Shown: piece after piece, positions 25,326 through 34,599 of the stretch
How the letters are laid out: the number at the start of each line of letters is the position of its first letter
How positions within the stretch are numbered: position 1 is the stretch's first letter
Source: CAZWDL01 sp964632995
GTDB lineage: Bacteria > Bacteroidota > Bacteroidia > Chitinophagales > Saprospiraceae
Assembly (NCBI GenBank): GCA_964632995.1
Contig: CAZWDL010000055.1
Location: 1 to 46,215 of the forward strand
Reading direction: 5' to 3'
DNA length: 46,215 bases
Notes under the pieces: generated by a model
Database searches by the model: none
Seen by the model: only the letters and a program-made list of their open reading frames with translations
Told to the model about the DNA's origin: nothing
Position numbers and translations under genes: made by a program

Positions 25326-27083
25326 ATGGCTTATAAAACTCCTGGTGTTTATGTCGAAGAAATTGCCCTCTTACCTCCTTCAGTAGCGCAGGTGGAGACG
25401 GCCATTCCCGCCTTTATCGGCTACACCGAAAAAGCGCTGGACGAGTACAGGAAACCGGTAACGAACCTGCCATACGTGCGGCGGATCGGTTCCCTGGCCG
25501 ATTACGAACGGTACTTTGGGAAAGCCCAACCCCAACGGATGAAGGTGACCATCCAGAACGACCTGCCCTCCGGGGCGGTTATTGGCGATAACGAAACGCT
25601 CGTTTCCAAATACCGGATGTACTACGCGTTGCAATTGTTCTACGCCAATGGCGGCGGGCCGTGTTACATCATTTGCGTAGGTCGTTACACGGCTCCGGAT
25701 GGGGAGACGGTCGATAAGGGCGCCCTTATTGACGACGGGTTGGCCGCCCTGAAGAAAAAAGACGAACCCACGCTGGTCCTCTTTCCGGACGCCGTCGGCA
25801 TAGACGGCGGAGCCAACGCGGAAGGCCACTACTACGAAGTACTGCAGGCCGCCCTCGAACAGTGTGATGCCCTTGGCGACCGCTTTCTGATCTGCGACCT
25901 GTTTGAAGGCGATGTCATTGGTTATGATGCCGTTAAAAATGGTTTCCGGACGGGGATCGGAAACGATTTTCTAAAATACGGAGCGGCTTACCATCCGTGG
26001 TTGAGAACCACCTTTCGGTACGACTATGAGGAAAAGACCATTTCGTTCGATACCACGGATGATCCGGGCTCTAACCAGGTCATGAATGGACTCAACCTGG
26101 CCGATGTCAAAGCCCGGGTCACGGCGGAGGATCAACGAAGTCGGGTCCTCAAAGCCCAAGAGCTTACAGATAACGCAACCGATGCGGCGACCGCGATCGC
26201 GGCGGCCAGAAAGGCGGCGCTGGCCGCCATAGTCGGCGCCCAGGCCATCGTGGAGGCGCCCAATAGCCAGGCCGCCGGCGCCGGGGATGCGCTGGCCGCC
26301 GCCCAGGGCGTTTTGGCAGCGGTAGACATTATCGATCCGGCTGGCCAAAACCCCATCGACGAAGCAAAGGCCCAGGCGCAGCTGGCCTTCAGTGCCGTGG
26401 AAGCGGCGATCGCCGCTTCTTTTATCCCGGATGTTACCGACGTGCAAAAGGTATTTACCAATGAATTTGAGGAAAAGCTCAAGGAGATCCTCAGCGAACC
26501 GACGGTCGTCATGCCGCCGGGCAGCGCCGTCGCCGGCGTTTACGCCCGGGTAGATGGCGCTCGAGGCGTCTGGAAGGCCCCCGCCAATGTAAGCCTGAAT
26601 GCGGTCATTGAACCCATGGTCAAGATCTCCAACGAGGAACAGGACTGGATGAACATCGACCCCACCGGTAAATCCATCAACGCGATCCGGGCCTTTGCCG
26701 GTAAAGGCATCATGGTCTGGGGTGCCCGCACCCTGACCGGTAACGACAACGAATGGCGCTACGTATCTACCCGGCGTTTCTTCAACATGGCCGAAGAATC
26801 CATCAAAAAAGCAACCGAACAGTTCGTCTTTGAACCAAATGACGCCAACACCTGGGTTAAGGTGCGAGCCATGATCGAAAACTACCTGACTACTCTCTGG
26901 CGGCAGGGCGCCCTGGCCGGCGCCAAGACCGAAGACGCCTTCTACGTGCAAGTGGGCCTGGGTCAGACAATGACTGCGCTGGACATCCTCGAGGGCCGTA
27001 TGATCGTCGAGATCGGCATGGCCGTCGTGCGCCCGGCCGAGTTTATCATACTTAAGTTCACCCACAAAATGCAGGAATCGTAG
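25326..27083 (+). CDS. Contractile sheath protein 2 with Ala-rich helical insert
   Basis: The 585-aa paralogue shares the same arm (PPSVAQVETAIPAFIGYT), the FYANGGGPCYIICVG strand, the GVWKAPANVSLN segment and an almost identical C terminus (AEFIILKFTHKMQES). Between the conserved halves, about residues 260-385, it carries an extra Ala-rich stretch with coiled-coil character (ATAIAAARKAALAAIVGAQA and more) that is absent from sheath 1. Such inserts in sheath paralogues face outwards, so it may decorate the particle or form the first sheath ring at the baseplate, as the different Pvc2/3/4 sheaths do. Which ring it forms is not decidable here. Confidence 0.93.
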   Translation: MAYKTPGVYVEEIALLPPSVAQVETAIPAFIGYTEKALDEYRKPVTNLPYVRRIGSLADYERYFGKAQPQRMKVTIQNDLPSGAVIGDNETLVSKYRMYYALQLFYANGGGPCYIICVGRYTAPDGETVDKGALIDDGLAALKKKDEPTLVLFPDAVGIDGGANAEGHYYEVLQAALEQCDALGDRFLICDLFEGDVIGYDAVKNGFRTGIGNDFLKYGAAYHPWLRTTFRYDYEEKTISFDTTDDPGSNQVMNGLNLADVKARVTAEDQRSRVLKAQELTDNATDAATAIAAARKAALAAIVGAQAIVEAPNSQAAGAGDALAAAQGVLAAVDIIDPAGQNPIDEAKAQAQLAFSAVEAAIAASFIPDVTDVQKVFTNEFEEKLKEILSEPTVVMPPGSAVAGVYARVDGARGVWKAPANVSLNAVIEPMVKISNEEQDWMNIDPTGKSINAIRAFAGKGIMVWGARTLTGNDNEWRYVSTRRFFNMAEESIKKATEQFVFEPNDANTWVKVRAMIENYLTTLWRQGALAGAKTEDAFYVQVGLGQTMTALDILEGRMIVEIGMAVVRPAEFIILKFTHKMQES

Positions 27084-27165
27084 GCCGGGGTTTTACCCGC
27101 GCCTATGGCTCGGGCTAAAGTTTGAGTGAAAAAATTATTGCAGAACTAAAATAACAAAAACCACC

Positions 27166-27603
27166 ATGCCAACCACCAAATATCCCTTGACAAAATTCCA
27201 CTTCCAGGTAGAATGGGGCGGCACGAATATCAACTTCACTGAAGTGACCGGACTGGAAGTAACCACCGAAAAAGTCGAATACCGCGGCGGCGCCAGCAAG
27301 GAGTACAACAAGATCTCCATGCCCGGTATGAAAACCTTCGGCGAACTGACCCTCAAGCGGGGTACCTTCGCCGGCGACAACGAATTCTACGACTGGTGGA
27401 ATACCACGGCGCTCAATGAGGTGGAACGCCGCGACATTACTATCAGCCTGCTCAACCAGGACCACGAGCCGGTAGTAGTGTGGAAGGTCAAAAATGCCTG
27501 GCCGACCAAGGTGACCGCCACCGACCTGAACTCAACCGGCAACGAAACCGCCATCGAAACACTGGTACTCTCGCACGAGGGGTTAACCATCCAAAACGAG
27601 TAA
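27166..27603 (+). CDS. Inner tube protein (gp19/Hcp-like, Pvc1-type)
   Basis: The 145-aa protein belongs to the T4-like tail-tube family: YPLTKFHFQVEWGG start, FTEVTGLEVTTEKVEYRGG, KISMPGMKTFGELTLKRGTF, and a C-terminal VKNAWPTKVTATDLNSTGNETAIETLVLSHEGL. Its hexameric rings make the hollow inner tube propelled by the sheath. Length is normal. It lies 82 nt after the sheath genes and 3 nt before the second tube gene. Confidence 0.94.
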   Translation: MPTTKYPLTKFHFQVEWGGTNINFTEVTGLEVTTEKVEYRGGASKEYNKISMPGMKTFGELTLKRGTFAGDNEFYDWWNTTALNEVERRDITISLLNQDHEPVVVWKVKNAWPTKVTATDLNSTGNETAIETLVLSHEGLTIQNE

Positions 27604-27606
27604 GCA

Positions 27607-28056
27607 ATGAAGGCACACTATCCTCCGGTAGGCTTTCACTTCAACGTGCGCTTCCTGTTTCCAGACGGCGAGGATGTCGCGGATATTGACTTTCAGACCG
27701 TCTCGGGCCTGGACGTACAGGTCAATACGGAAAGTATCCGCGAAGGGGGAGAAAACCGGTTCGAACGGGCGCTACCCAACCGGACGCAATACTCCAATCT
27801 GATCCTGAAACGAGGGCTGCTGAAGGGATCCAAGGTGATTGACTGGTGCCTGGATTCATTCCAAAACCTGCAGTTCGAACCCATCGATATGGTGGTTTCC
27901 TTGCTCAATGCGCAGCATGAACCGCTTATCACCTGGAATATCGTCCAGGCCTGGCCGTTAAAATGGTCCGTCTCTGAATTCAATGCCGAACAAAGTGCGT
28001 TGGTGATCGAAACGATAGAGCTGAAGTACCAGTATTTTACTATTCTCCAATCTTAA
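27607..28056 (+). CDS. Second tube protein, probable tube initiator (Pvc5-like)
   Basis: The 149-aa paralogue of the main tube protein begins PPVGFHFNVRFLF, then DIDFQTVSGLDVQVNTESIREGGENRFERALPNRTQYSNLILKRG and ends VQAWPLKWSVSEFNAEQSALVIETIELKYQYFTIL. Compared with the main tube protein it has a longer loop around residues 45-60. In PVC-type particles the second tube protein forms the ring joining tube and spike hub. Its position next to the small DUF5908 and LysM genes supports that role. Confidence 0.9.
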   Translation: MKAHYPPVGFHFNVRFLFPDGEDVADIDFQTVSGLDVQVNTESIREGGENRFERALPNRTQYSNLILKRGLLKGSKVIDWCLDSFQNLQFEPIDMVVSLLNAQHEPLITWNIVQAWPLKWSVSEFNAEQSALVIETIELKYQYFTILQS

Positions 28057-28067
28057 ACGTCAAACCG

Positions 28068-28241
28068 ATGCCCGTAGAAATTCGCGAGTTAAATGTCAAA
28101 ATGACCATTGAGTCAAAGCCCGAAAAAAAAGACGGGCGGGACGGCTTGTCCTCCGACGCCCCTTCCGTCAACCTGCAGGCTATTGTCGCCGAGTGCGTAG
28201 AACAGGTGATGCAAATTCTGAGCGATAAAAGAGAACCATAA
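28068..28241 (+). CDS. Small DUF5908-type protein (Pvc6 position)
   Basis: A 57-aa protein: it begins MPVEIRELNVKMTIE, has a Lys/Asp-rich middle, and ends in a helix containing IVAECVEQVMQIL. The MPxEIRELxIK start and C-terminal helix are what I know of DUF5908, a short family of Bacteroidota eCIS clusters that occupies the Pvc6 slot. Its stop codon overlaps the ATG of the LysM gene (TAATG at 28239-28243), indicating translational coupling. Exact function is unknown; a baseplate or tube-hub accessory is likely. Confidence 0.8.
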   Translation: MPVEIRELNVKMTIESKPEKKDGRDGLSSDAPSVNLQAIVAECVEQVMQILSDKREP

Positions 28242-28939
28242 TGAACGGTAAGCTGACCAGGCTGAAAATCATCGCCTTCAAGGATGCCGATATGCTGATC
28301 CCCGTCGGCACCTACGTCGTTCAGGTCAACCCTGAAAGCTATTCTATTGGATACAAAATAGAATACGGAGCGGACAGTCAGCCGTCGGGCTCCAGTGGAG
28401 AAAAACAAAACTTCAACAAGACCAGACCGGAGGAGATCGGCTTTCAGATCCTCTTCGACAATACGGGCGTCCTGGAACCACCGGCCGTCAGCATGCAATT
28501 GGTGAGCCGCAAGGCCGGCGTCGTCGGCGACGTTCAACTTTTTAAATTACTGACCCTCGATTTTGCCGGCGACATCCATCGCCCCCGGAACCTGCTGCTG
28601 AACTGGGGGACGCTGGTCTTCCCCTGCGTCCTGGTCAACCTGGATATAGAGTACAAACTATTCGACTCGGGGGGGATTCCCAAAAGAGCGGTTGCTAAGG
28701 CGACCTTTAGAAGGAGTGAGCCCGACTGGCTGCGGGAGGCGAAGGAACAATTGAATTCGCCCGATCTTACCCATACGCGGACCGTGAAAGCCGGCGATAC
28801 GCTGCCCGCTTTATGTGCCGAAATATATGGCGCTACAGGACTGTATAGCAAAGTAGCCCGCTTCAACGGGCTGGATACATTGATGAACTTAAAAGAAGGA
28901 ACGAACTTGTATTTTCCACCCATTACTGAACTGAATTGA
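28241..28939 (+). CDS. LysM-domain baseplate hub protein (Pvc7-like)
   Basis: The 232-aa protein has an N-terminal region (about 1-170) with GTYVVQVNPESYSIGYKIEYGADSQ, typical of the CIS_spike_tip/LysM proteins next to VgrG genes. A C-terminal LysM module (about 182-231) contains TVKAGDTLPALCAEIYG, LYSKVARFNGLD and LYFPP. In related particles and T4 gp53 the LysM fold is a baseplate clamp and need not bind peptidoglycan. Coupling with DUF5908 upstream and the spike gene 6 nt downstream supports a hub role. Confidence 0.9.
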   Translation: MNGKLTRLKIIAFKDADMLIPVGTYVVQVNPESYSIGYKIEYGADSQPSGSSGEKQNFNKTRPEEIGFQILFDNTGVLEPPAVSMQLVSRKAGVVGDVQLFKLLTLDFAGDIHRPRNLLLNWGTLVFPCVLVNLDIEYKLFDSGGIPKRAVAKATFRRSEPDWLREAKEQLNSPDLTHTRTVKAGDTLPALCAEIYGATGLYSKVARFNGLDTLMNLKEGTNLYFPPITELN

Positions 28940-28945
28940 CGCAGT

Positions 28946-30679
28946 ATGTTGACCGACATTTTAACCGGACAATTGAACAATCAGGGCGTGGCCACGCACC
29001 ATATCCTTGTTGACGGCTTACCGTGCGCCGACAGCCGTAAGGTTCAGTCCATGATGATCGTTAAAGAGATTAACAAGATTCCGACGGCCCGCATCACCTT
29101 CTCCGACGGAAACGTGGCCGAAAAGGATTTTCCATTAAGTAGCGGCGACGATTTGGTTCCGGGTAAGTATCTCGAAATACAGGCCGGTTCCACCATCGTA
29201 GAGTCCGGGCTATTCAAAGGGGTAATTGTCAAACAAAGCGTAAAATTCAGGTCGAACGGCAGATCGATATTGATCGTAGAATGTAAAGATCCGGCCTTTT
29301 CTATGACCCTCCATCGCCGAAATAAAAGTTTTGACAACATGAAAGACAGCGAGGTCTTCGAGGCCCTGCTCGCCGGTTACGACGTGGAGTACGAATTGGA
29401 GGAGACGCCAGGCGTTCACGAACAACTCATCCAGTACGATACCACGGATTGGCATTTTCTATTGAACCGGGCGGAAGTAAACGGGTTGGTCGTCATCGCC
29501 GACGACGGTGCGATCAGGGTCATCCCCCCGTCTCTTGACGAGAAATACGGAGCGCCGTTTACTTTCGGGCGCAATATCCTGGATTTCGACGCGGAAATGG
29601 ACGCTCGTTACCAGATGCAACGGGTGTCCGCAAGCGCCTGGGACGCGGCCGGTCAATCGGTTCAGGAAAACCAGGCGGGCAATGAAGCAGCGGAGGTGGC
29701 CGGTATGCCGTCCGCCCTCGAATTAGCTGCCGCGATTGGTAATACCGCTGTACAACTTCAGCACGGAGGCGCCCGAACGCCGGAGGAGCTCCAAAAATGG
29801 GCGGAGGCCCGCCTGACAACAACTCGGTTGGCAAAAATCCGGGGCCGCATCCGGGCGCCGGGTATACATCCGGCAAAGCCGGGGCAGACGATACAACTGG
29901 AAGGAGTGGGGCGGCGGTTCAGCGGCCCGTCTTTTGTCTCCGGCGTTCGCTGGGAATTCTACGAAGGCGTCTGGACGACCGACCTTCAGTTGGGCCTCGC
30001 TCCCGTCAGGGAATCCGGCGGAGAGGCAATAAACAACCTCTTACCCGCTATCCGGGGATTGCAAACGGGGGTTGTCCTACAGCTGCAAGACGACCCGCTC
30101 GGCGAAGACCGCATAAAGGTGCGCTTGCCGATAGTCCACGACGAAGAGGAAGGAGTTTGGGCAAGAATAGCGTCGCTCGACGCGGGAACGAACCGGGGAG
30201 CTTTCTTCCGTCCGGAGATCGGAGATGAAGTGGCGATCGGATTCATGCACGACGACCCCCGGGATGCAATCGTGTTAGGCATGCTCAACAGCAGCGCCCA
30301 CCCGGCGCCGATGCAGGCAAAGGACGAGAATCACGAAAAAGGACTGGTGACGAGGGAAGGTATCCGGCTCCTGTTTAACGACCAGGAGCAGTCTGTGACG
30401 GTCCTCACACCCGGAGGAAGGGAAATCAAGCTCGACGACAAATCGAAAAGGCTAAGTCTTAAAGACAAAAATGGGAACCAAATAGATCTTTCCGGGAAGG
30501 GGATAACGATTAGCAGTAGAAAAGACATAGCTATCATATCGGAGAAAAATATAACGCTTAAAGGTGTAGACATAGAACAGAAAGCCAACGGTCAACTCAG
30601 AGCGACAGGCGCCGGCGGGGCGGAAGTCTCTACAAAGGGCGTTGCAGTTTTAAAAGGATCTTTGGTACAAATCAATTAA
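28946..30679 (+). CDS. VgrG-like central spike protein (Pvc8-like)
   Basis: The 577-aa protein joins a gp27-like hub (about 10-350, including FKGVIVKQSVKFRSNGRSILIVECKDPAFSM and DWHFLLNRAEVNGLVVIAD) to an OB-fold (about 370-460, GEDRIKVRLPIVHDEEEGVWARI) and a C-terminal gp5-like beta-helix with repeating strands (LSLKDKNGNQIDLSGKGITI and on to the end). It forms the trimeric spike that closes the tube and is tipped by the PAAR protein encoded 5 nt downstream. No C-terminal effector extension is present, so cargo must be loaded elsewhere. Confidence 0.92.
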   Translation: MLTDILTGQLNNQGVATHHILVDGLPCADSRKVQSMMIVKEINKIPTARITFSDGNVAEKDFPLSSGDDLVPGKYLEIQAGSTIVESGLFKGVIVKQSVKFRSNGRSILIVECKDPAFSMTLHRRNKSFDNMKDSEVFEALLAGYDVEYELEETPGVHEQLIQYDTTDWHFLLNRAEVNGLVVIADDGAIRVIPPSLDEKYGAPFTFGRNILDFDAEMDARYQMQRVSASAWDAAGQSVQENQAGNEAAEVAGMPSALELAAAIGNTAVQLQHGGARTPEELQKWAEARLTTTRLAKIRGRIRAPGIHPAKPGQTIQLEGVGRRFSGPSFVSGVRWEFYEGVWTTDLQLGLAPVRESGGEAINNLLPAIRGLQTGVVLQLQDDPLGEDRIKVRLPIVHDEEEGVWARIASLDAGTNRGAFFRPEIGDEVAIGFMHDDPRDAIVLGMLNSSAHPAPMQAKDENHEKGLVTREGIRLLFNDQEQSVTVLTPGGREIKLDDKSKRLSLKDKNGNQIDLSGKGITISSRKDIAIISEKNITLKGVDIEQKANGQLRATGAGGAEVSTKGVAVLKGSLVQIN

Positions 30680-30684
30680 TCATT

Positions 30685-30963
30685 ATGGCTTTAGCAGCAA
30701 GGGTTTTCGATCAGACTAACCACGGCGGATTTGTAATAGGACCGGGAGCGCTCTCGGTACTAATCGGCGGAATGCCGGCGGCCGTCATGACCGATATGCA
30801 TAGTTGTGGCCTGCCGCCCGATACCCACCCTTTGACCGCCTCGCCCTTCACGCAGGGAAGTGCGACCGTATTCATTGAGGGCAAACCCGCCCTGCGGGTA
30901 GGGGATGCCTGCCTGTGTGGCGCGACCCCTTTACTGGGTGAGCCGACCGTAGAAATCGGATAA
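30685..30963 (+). CDS. PAAR-domain spike tip (Pvc10-like)
   Basis: The 92-aa single-domain PAAR protein sharpens the VgrG-like spike. It has the GPGALSVLIGGMPAAVMTDMHSC start, the PHPLT-like PDTHPLTASPFTQGS segment, VFIEGKPALRVGDACLCGA and a final GEPTVEIG. His and Cys residues suited to the zinc site are present (H in DMHSC, H in DTHP, C in ACLCG). There are no extensions. It lies between the spike and gp25 genes with gaps of a few nucleotides. Confidence 0.92.
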   Translation: MALAARVFDQTNHGGFVIGPGALSVLIGGMPAAVMTDMHSCGLPPDTHPLTASPFTQGSATVFIEGKPALRVGDACLCGATPLLGEPTVEIG

Positions 30964-30966
30964 ATT

Positions 30967-31413
30967 ATGAGCCAAAAATCTTTCATAGGTACCGGATGGG
31001 GCTTTCCTCCCTCCTTCGACTGGAACAGCCGGGGCGCAGTAATGGTCTCCGGAGTGAAAGACATAGAGCAGTCCCTGGAAATTATCCTCCATACCGCACT
31101 GGGCGAACGATTCCTGGAGCCTGACTTCGGGTGTGATATGCGGGATCAACTTTTTGAATTGCTCGACACTTCCACCGCCGCTCTGATCGAAGAACGCATC
31201 AAAAACGCCATCCTGTACCACGAACCCCGGATCAAGGTGGATGCCGTGGAATTATTCATGGAAGAAGCGGGAACGAAAGGACGCCTGGACATTTCCGTCA
31301 GCTTCACGGTGAGAGGGACTAATTCCCGACTCAACCGGGTATTCCCGTTCTACTTGCAAGAAGGAACGGAGATCCCCAAAACCGGCGCCTTTGCTCCACT
31401 TTTAAAATACTGA
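30967..31413 (+). CDS. gp25-like baseplate wedge protein (Pvc9-like)
   Basis: The 148-aa GPW/gp25 protein has the family's core EDxxQSxxIxLxTxxGERxxxPxFG pattern, here VKDIEQSLEIILHTALGERFLEPDFGCDMRDQLFE. It is followed by ALIEERIKNAILYHEPRIKV and a C-terminal strand region. It nucleates sheath assembly at the baseplate. Length is normal. Its stop codon is 4 nt before the GTG start of the large baseplate gene. Confidence 0.93.
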   Translation: MSQKSFIGTGWGFPPSFDWNSRGAVMVSGVKDIEQSLEIILHTALGERFLEPDFGCDMRDQLFELLDTSTAALIEERIKNAILYHEPRIKVDAVELFMEEAGTKGRLDISVSFTVRGTNSRLNRVFPFYLQEGTEIPKTGAFAPLLKY

Positions 31414-31417
31414 AGTT

Positions 31418-34400
31418 GTGACAACTATCAACCGACATACCATTGCTCGCGACGGCACGAACCAACGGCAACGCCTACCCCGGGCGCTGCAAACGGATTT
31501 TGTAGACCTCGACGAGAGGAAGATGGAACAACTGCTGGAGTATGTGTGTGAATTGGCTGAACACATCAATTACTACCATTTGGAACGGCCGAACGAGGTG
31601 GAAAGCTGGTCGCACTTTTTCGAAGCCATCGACAGCAAAGAAAAACGCCGCGCGCTCATCCAATCCTGGGACGCGCAACAAGACCAAAAGCCTCACTTCG
31701 CCCTGTTGCTCGCCTTTCTGAAACTCTTCCAACAGGCGCAGGGTCAGCTCAATCTAGTCAAAGAAAGACACCTGGACTTCTATTACCGGGAAATCCTCAA
31801 GATGTTACCCCGACCGGCCCAGCCTGACCGGGTGCACGTGCTTTTTGAATTGGCTAAACACGTACAAGGGCACAGTCTCCCCGTCGGCACGCTGCTAAAG
31901 GCGAAAACGGCGGATCAGTCAATCGAATACCGAACCGAAAATGAACTCATCGTCAACCAGGCCGCTATTCAGCAACTGAAAAGCGTATTTATTCACGGCC
32001 CGCTTTACGATGATGACGAAAATTACGAGGTGGTAAAGGTTTACGCTGCTCCGGTGGCCAACTCCGCCGACGGGAACGGCGCTCCGCTGGAACGAAAGAC
32101 CAGTCATTGGAAGGGCTTCGGGTCATCTCAGGAAAATCTTTCCGATGACCAAAGAACGATGAACGATGCGCAGGTGGGGTTTGCGATTGCTTCTCCCATT
32201 TTATTACTTGGCGAAGGCGTAAGAAACATTAAGCTCATGCTTACCCTTGAAGGGATTGGATTGGGAGATATTGATGATGACGGGAAAATATCAACGATCC
32301 AAGGGATTTTTCACGGAGGATTCGACTTTTATCTCAGTGGTGAGAATAAATGGCTGGGCCTCTTTTTCTCTGAAGACCCCCAGGGGCCAATACAAGTGTC
32401 ACCAAAGGATGGGGATACCTGGGAAGTAACCATCATGCTGACTTTACCCAAGGAGGAACCCGCGGTCGTTCACTTCAACCCGGAAATCTTGGAAGGCCGG
32501 TTCAATACCCCGTGGCCGGTATTAAAAGCGGTTTTTGATAACTCTTCCACTCTTGATACCCTGGACCGCTTGAAAAATACCATTCTGAAAGAAGCAACTA
32601 TAAGGATGAACGTGCAGGGAATGGTTGATTTACTGCTACAGAACGACCGGATCGTGGTGGACGGTTCCAGTCCTTTCCGTCCGTTCACCACCAGTCCTGT
32701 CGTCGGTTCAACACTATACATCAGTAGCAAGGAGGCCTTCCAAAAGCGATTGAATTACCTCAACGTCAGGATCAATTGGGGGGATCTTCCGAATTTTACA
32801 ACGCACTACGCGGGCTATCCAAATGCTAACGGCGACGCTGTTTCGCAGGCTTCTTTTGAAGCGATCTTCGAATCTTTGCGAGAAGGAATATGGAATCAAG
32901 TCACTTGTTCGGATTGCACTAAAAACTACCCTTTCCCCTTGTTTACGTCCTTAACAAACAATGAAAAAGAGATACCATTCGGCGCCGTAGATGCTACCGG
33001 TCATATCGAGCATTTATCCTTTCCCCGCCACGCGGCTTTGGACGACCTTGAAGCGTATACCCGAGGTGTAACTTCCGGCTTCGTCAAAATAACGCTGCAA
33101 CAACCCAATAGCGATGATTTCAAAGCCTTTGGTCACGAAGTATTCCCGAGACTCTTCGCCGAACAGGCTATCGACCGGGCCAAGGACGGCAATACCGAAA
33201 ATATACCGAATCCGCCCTATACCCCGCGGATCCAATCGCTCCAGCTCGACTACGCATCCGTCGAGACCATGAATTTCGATGTACTGGGGCGGGTAGATCA
33301 ATACTTCCACCTCACACCCTTCGGCCATAGCGAACGGCAAAGTGATCAGACCCAGGGAATAGACATCAGCCTCCTTCCAGAATTCAATGAACAGGCTTAT
33401 TTATACATCGGGCTGGACAATCTGGCGCCCCCTCAATCGGTTAGCCTCTTGTTCCAGTTGGCGGAGGGCACAAACAAACCCGATATAGATATTCGGCAGG
33501 AACATTTCAAATGGTATTACCTTTCAGAAGAGGATTGGGTGTCGCTCGAACCCCATGAGGTTCTTCGCGATACGACCCATCAACTGCGGTCCTCCGGTAT
33601 CATCAGCCTGTATGTTCCAGGAACGGCCGTCGCGCACAACACGCGCATGCCCGACGGGCTGCATTGGCTACGGCTCGGCCTGGCGTCCGATCCGGCGGGG
33701 GTATGCCGTTTCATTGATGTTGGGGTGAATGCCATATCGGCCGCCCGGGTGATACTGCCCGGGCAAGGCCACCTCGATTCCGATTGTCGCTTGCCTCAAG
33801 AAAGCCTCAAAAAGCTGTCCGTGGGGCGATCCGCTATTAAAGCGGTCAAACAACCCTATCCTTCCTTTGGCGGAAGGCCGGCGGAGCATCGCGATGCTTT
33901 TAATACAAGAACGAGCGAGCGACTCCGGCACAAGAACCGGGCCATTAACATCTGGGATTACGAACACCTGGTACTGGAGGCCTTTCCCGAGATTCATAAG
34001 GTCAAATGCCTGCCCGTGAGTCCAACGGGCCTCCTGTCGCTGGTGGTGATCCCAAGCCTGAAAAATAGGACGGATGCTGACTTTTTGAAACCCCGGGTGG
34101 GTTTCGTTTTGCTGCGGGAAATAGAAGAATATGTCCGACAGCTCACTACGCCATTTGTTCGCGATAAGATCATCGTACAAAACCCGACTTACGACGAGAT
34201 CACCGTACACTGTTGGGCGAGGATCAAGGAAGGGTACGATCCAGGGTTTTATGTCAAACAACTCAACGACGAGTTGATCCGGTGCCTGTCGCCCTGGGCG
34301 TTTGACGAAATGGAAGACATTCACTTCGGCAATCAGATCTACGCATCGGAGGTCATTGATTACGTCAACGAATTAACCTACGTAGAGGTGATTTACAAAT

Positions 34401-34549
34401 TGGAATTGATGGGCTACGAAAATAAATGCCTGGATTTTATCGGTCCCGATCCAACAGAACCGTATTCAATACTTGTATCCAACAATCGTCATCGTATACG
34501 CCTCAGGGAACCGGGTATAGATGAGCGATGCTTCGAAAATCATCCCTGA
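31418..34549 (+). CDS. J-like baseplate wedge protein (Pvc11-like)
   Basis: The 1043-aa protein starts with GTG (MTTINRHTIARDGTNQRQRL), 4 nt after the gp25 gene; no ATG fits as well. The N-terminal part has DFVDLDERKMEQLLEYVCELAEHINYY and the C-terminal 200 residues have the J-like signature RLRHKNRAINIWDYEHLVLEAFPEIHKVKCLPVS, followed by REIEEYVRQLTTPFVRDKIIVQNPTYDEITVHC. This matches the largest wedge subunit of Bacteroidota eCIS, comparable to T4 gp6 and Pvc11. It is full length and has no frameshift. Confidence 0.88.
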   Translation: MTTINRHTIARDGTNQRQRLPRALQTDFVDLDERKMEQLLEYVCELAEHINYYHLERPNEVESWSHFFEAIDSKEKRRALIQSWDAQQDQKPHFALLLAFLKLFQQAQGQLNLVKERHLDFYYREILKMLPRPAQPDRVHVLFELAKHVQGHSLPVGTLLKAKTADQSIEYRTENELIVNQAAIQQLKSVFIHGPLYDDDENYEVVKVYAAPVANSADGNGAPLERKTSHWKGFGSSQENLSDDQRTMNDAQVGFAIASPILLLGEGVRNIKLMLTLEGIGLGDIDDDGKISTIQGIFHGGFDFYLSGENKWLGLFFSEDPQGPIQVSPKDGDTWEVTIMLTLPKEEPAVVHFNPEILEGRFNTPWPVLKAVFDNSSTLDTLDRLKNTILKEATIRMNVQGMVDLLLQNDRIVVDGSSPFRPFTTSPVVGSTLYISSKEAFQKRLNYLNVRINWGDLPNFTTHYAGYPNANGDAVSQASFEAIFESLREGIWNQVTCSDCTKNYPFPLFTSLTNNEKEIPFGAVDATGHIEHLSFPRHAALDDLEAYTRGVTSGFVKITLQQPNSDDFKAFGHEVFPRLFAEQAIDRAKDGNTENIPNPPYTPRIQSLQLDYASVETMNFDVLGRVDQYFHLTPFGHSERQSDQTQGIDISLLPEFNEQAYLYIGLDNLAPPQSVSLLFQLAEGTNKPDIDIRQEHFKWYYLSEEDWVSLEPHEVLRDTTHQLRSSGIISLYVPGTAVAHNTRMPDGLHWLRLGLASDPAGVCRFIDVGVNAISAARVILPGQGHLDSDCRLPQESLKKLSVGRSAIKAVKQPYPSFGGRPAEHRDAFNTRTSERLRHKNRAINIWDYEHLVLEAFPEIHKVKCLPVSPTGLLSLVVIPSLKNRTDADFLKPRVGFVLLREIEEYVRQLTTPFVRDKIIVQNPTYDEITVHCWARIKEGYDPGFYVKQLNDELIRCLSPWAFDEMEDIHFGNQIYASEVIDYVNELTYVEVIYKLELMGYENKCLDFIGPDPTEPYSILVSNNRHRIRLREPGIDERCFENHP

Positions 34550-34599
34550 TCAAGGATTGAACGATGGGTTTGATTCTTTAATAAAAAAATGTTGGCATC

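Noticed and set aside
25971..27065. 364-codon open frame on the minus strand
   Set aside because: Antisense shadow of the second sheath gene; GC-rich third positions keep the opposite strand open.
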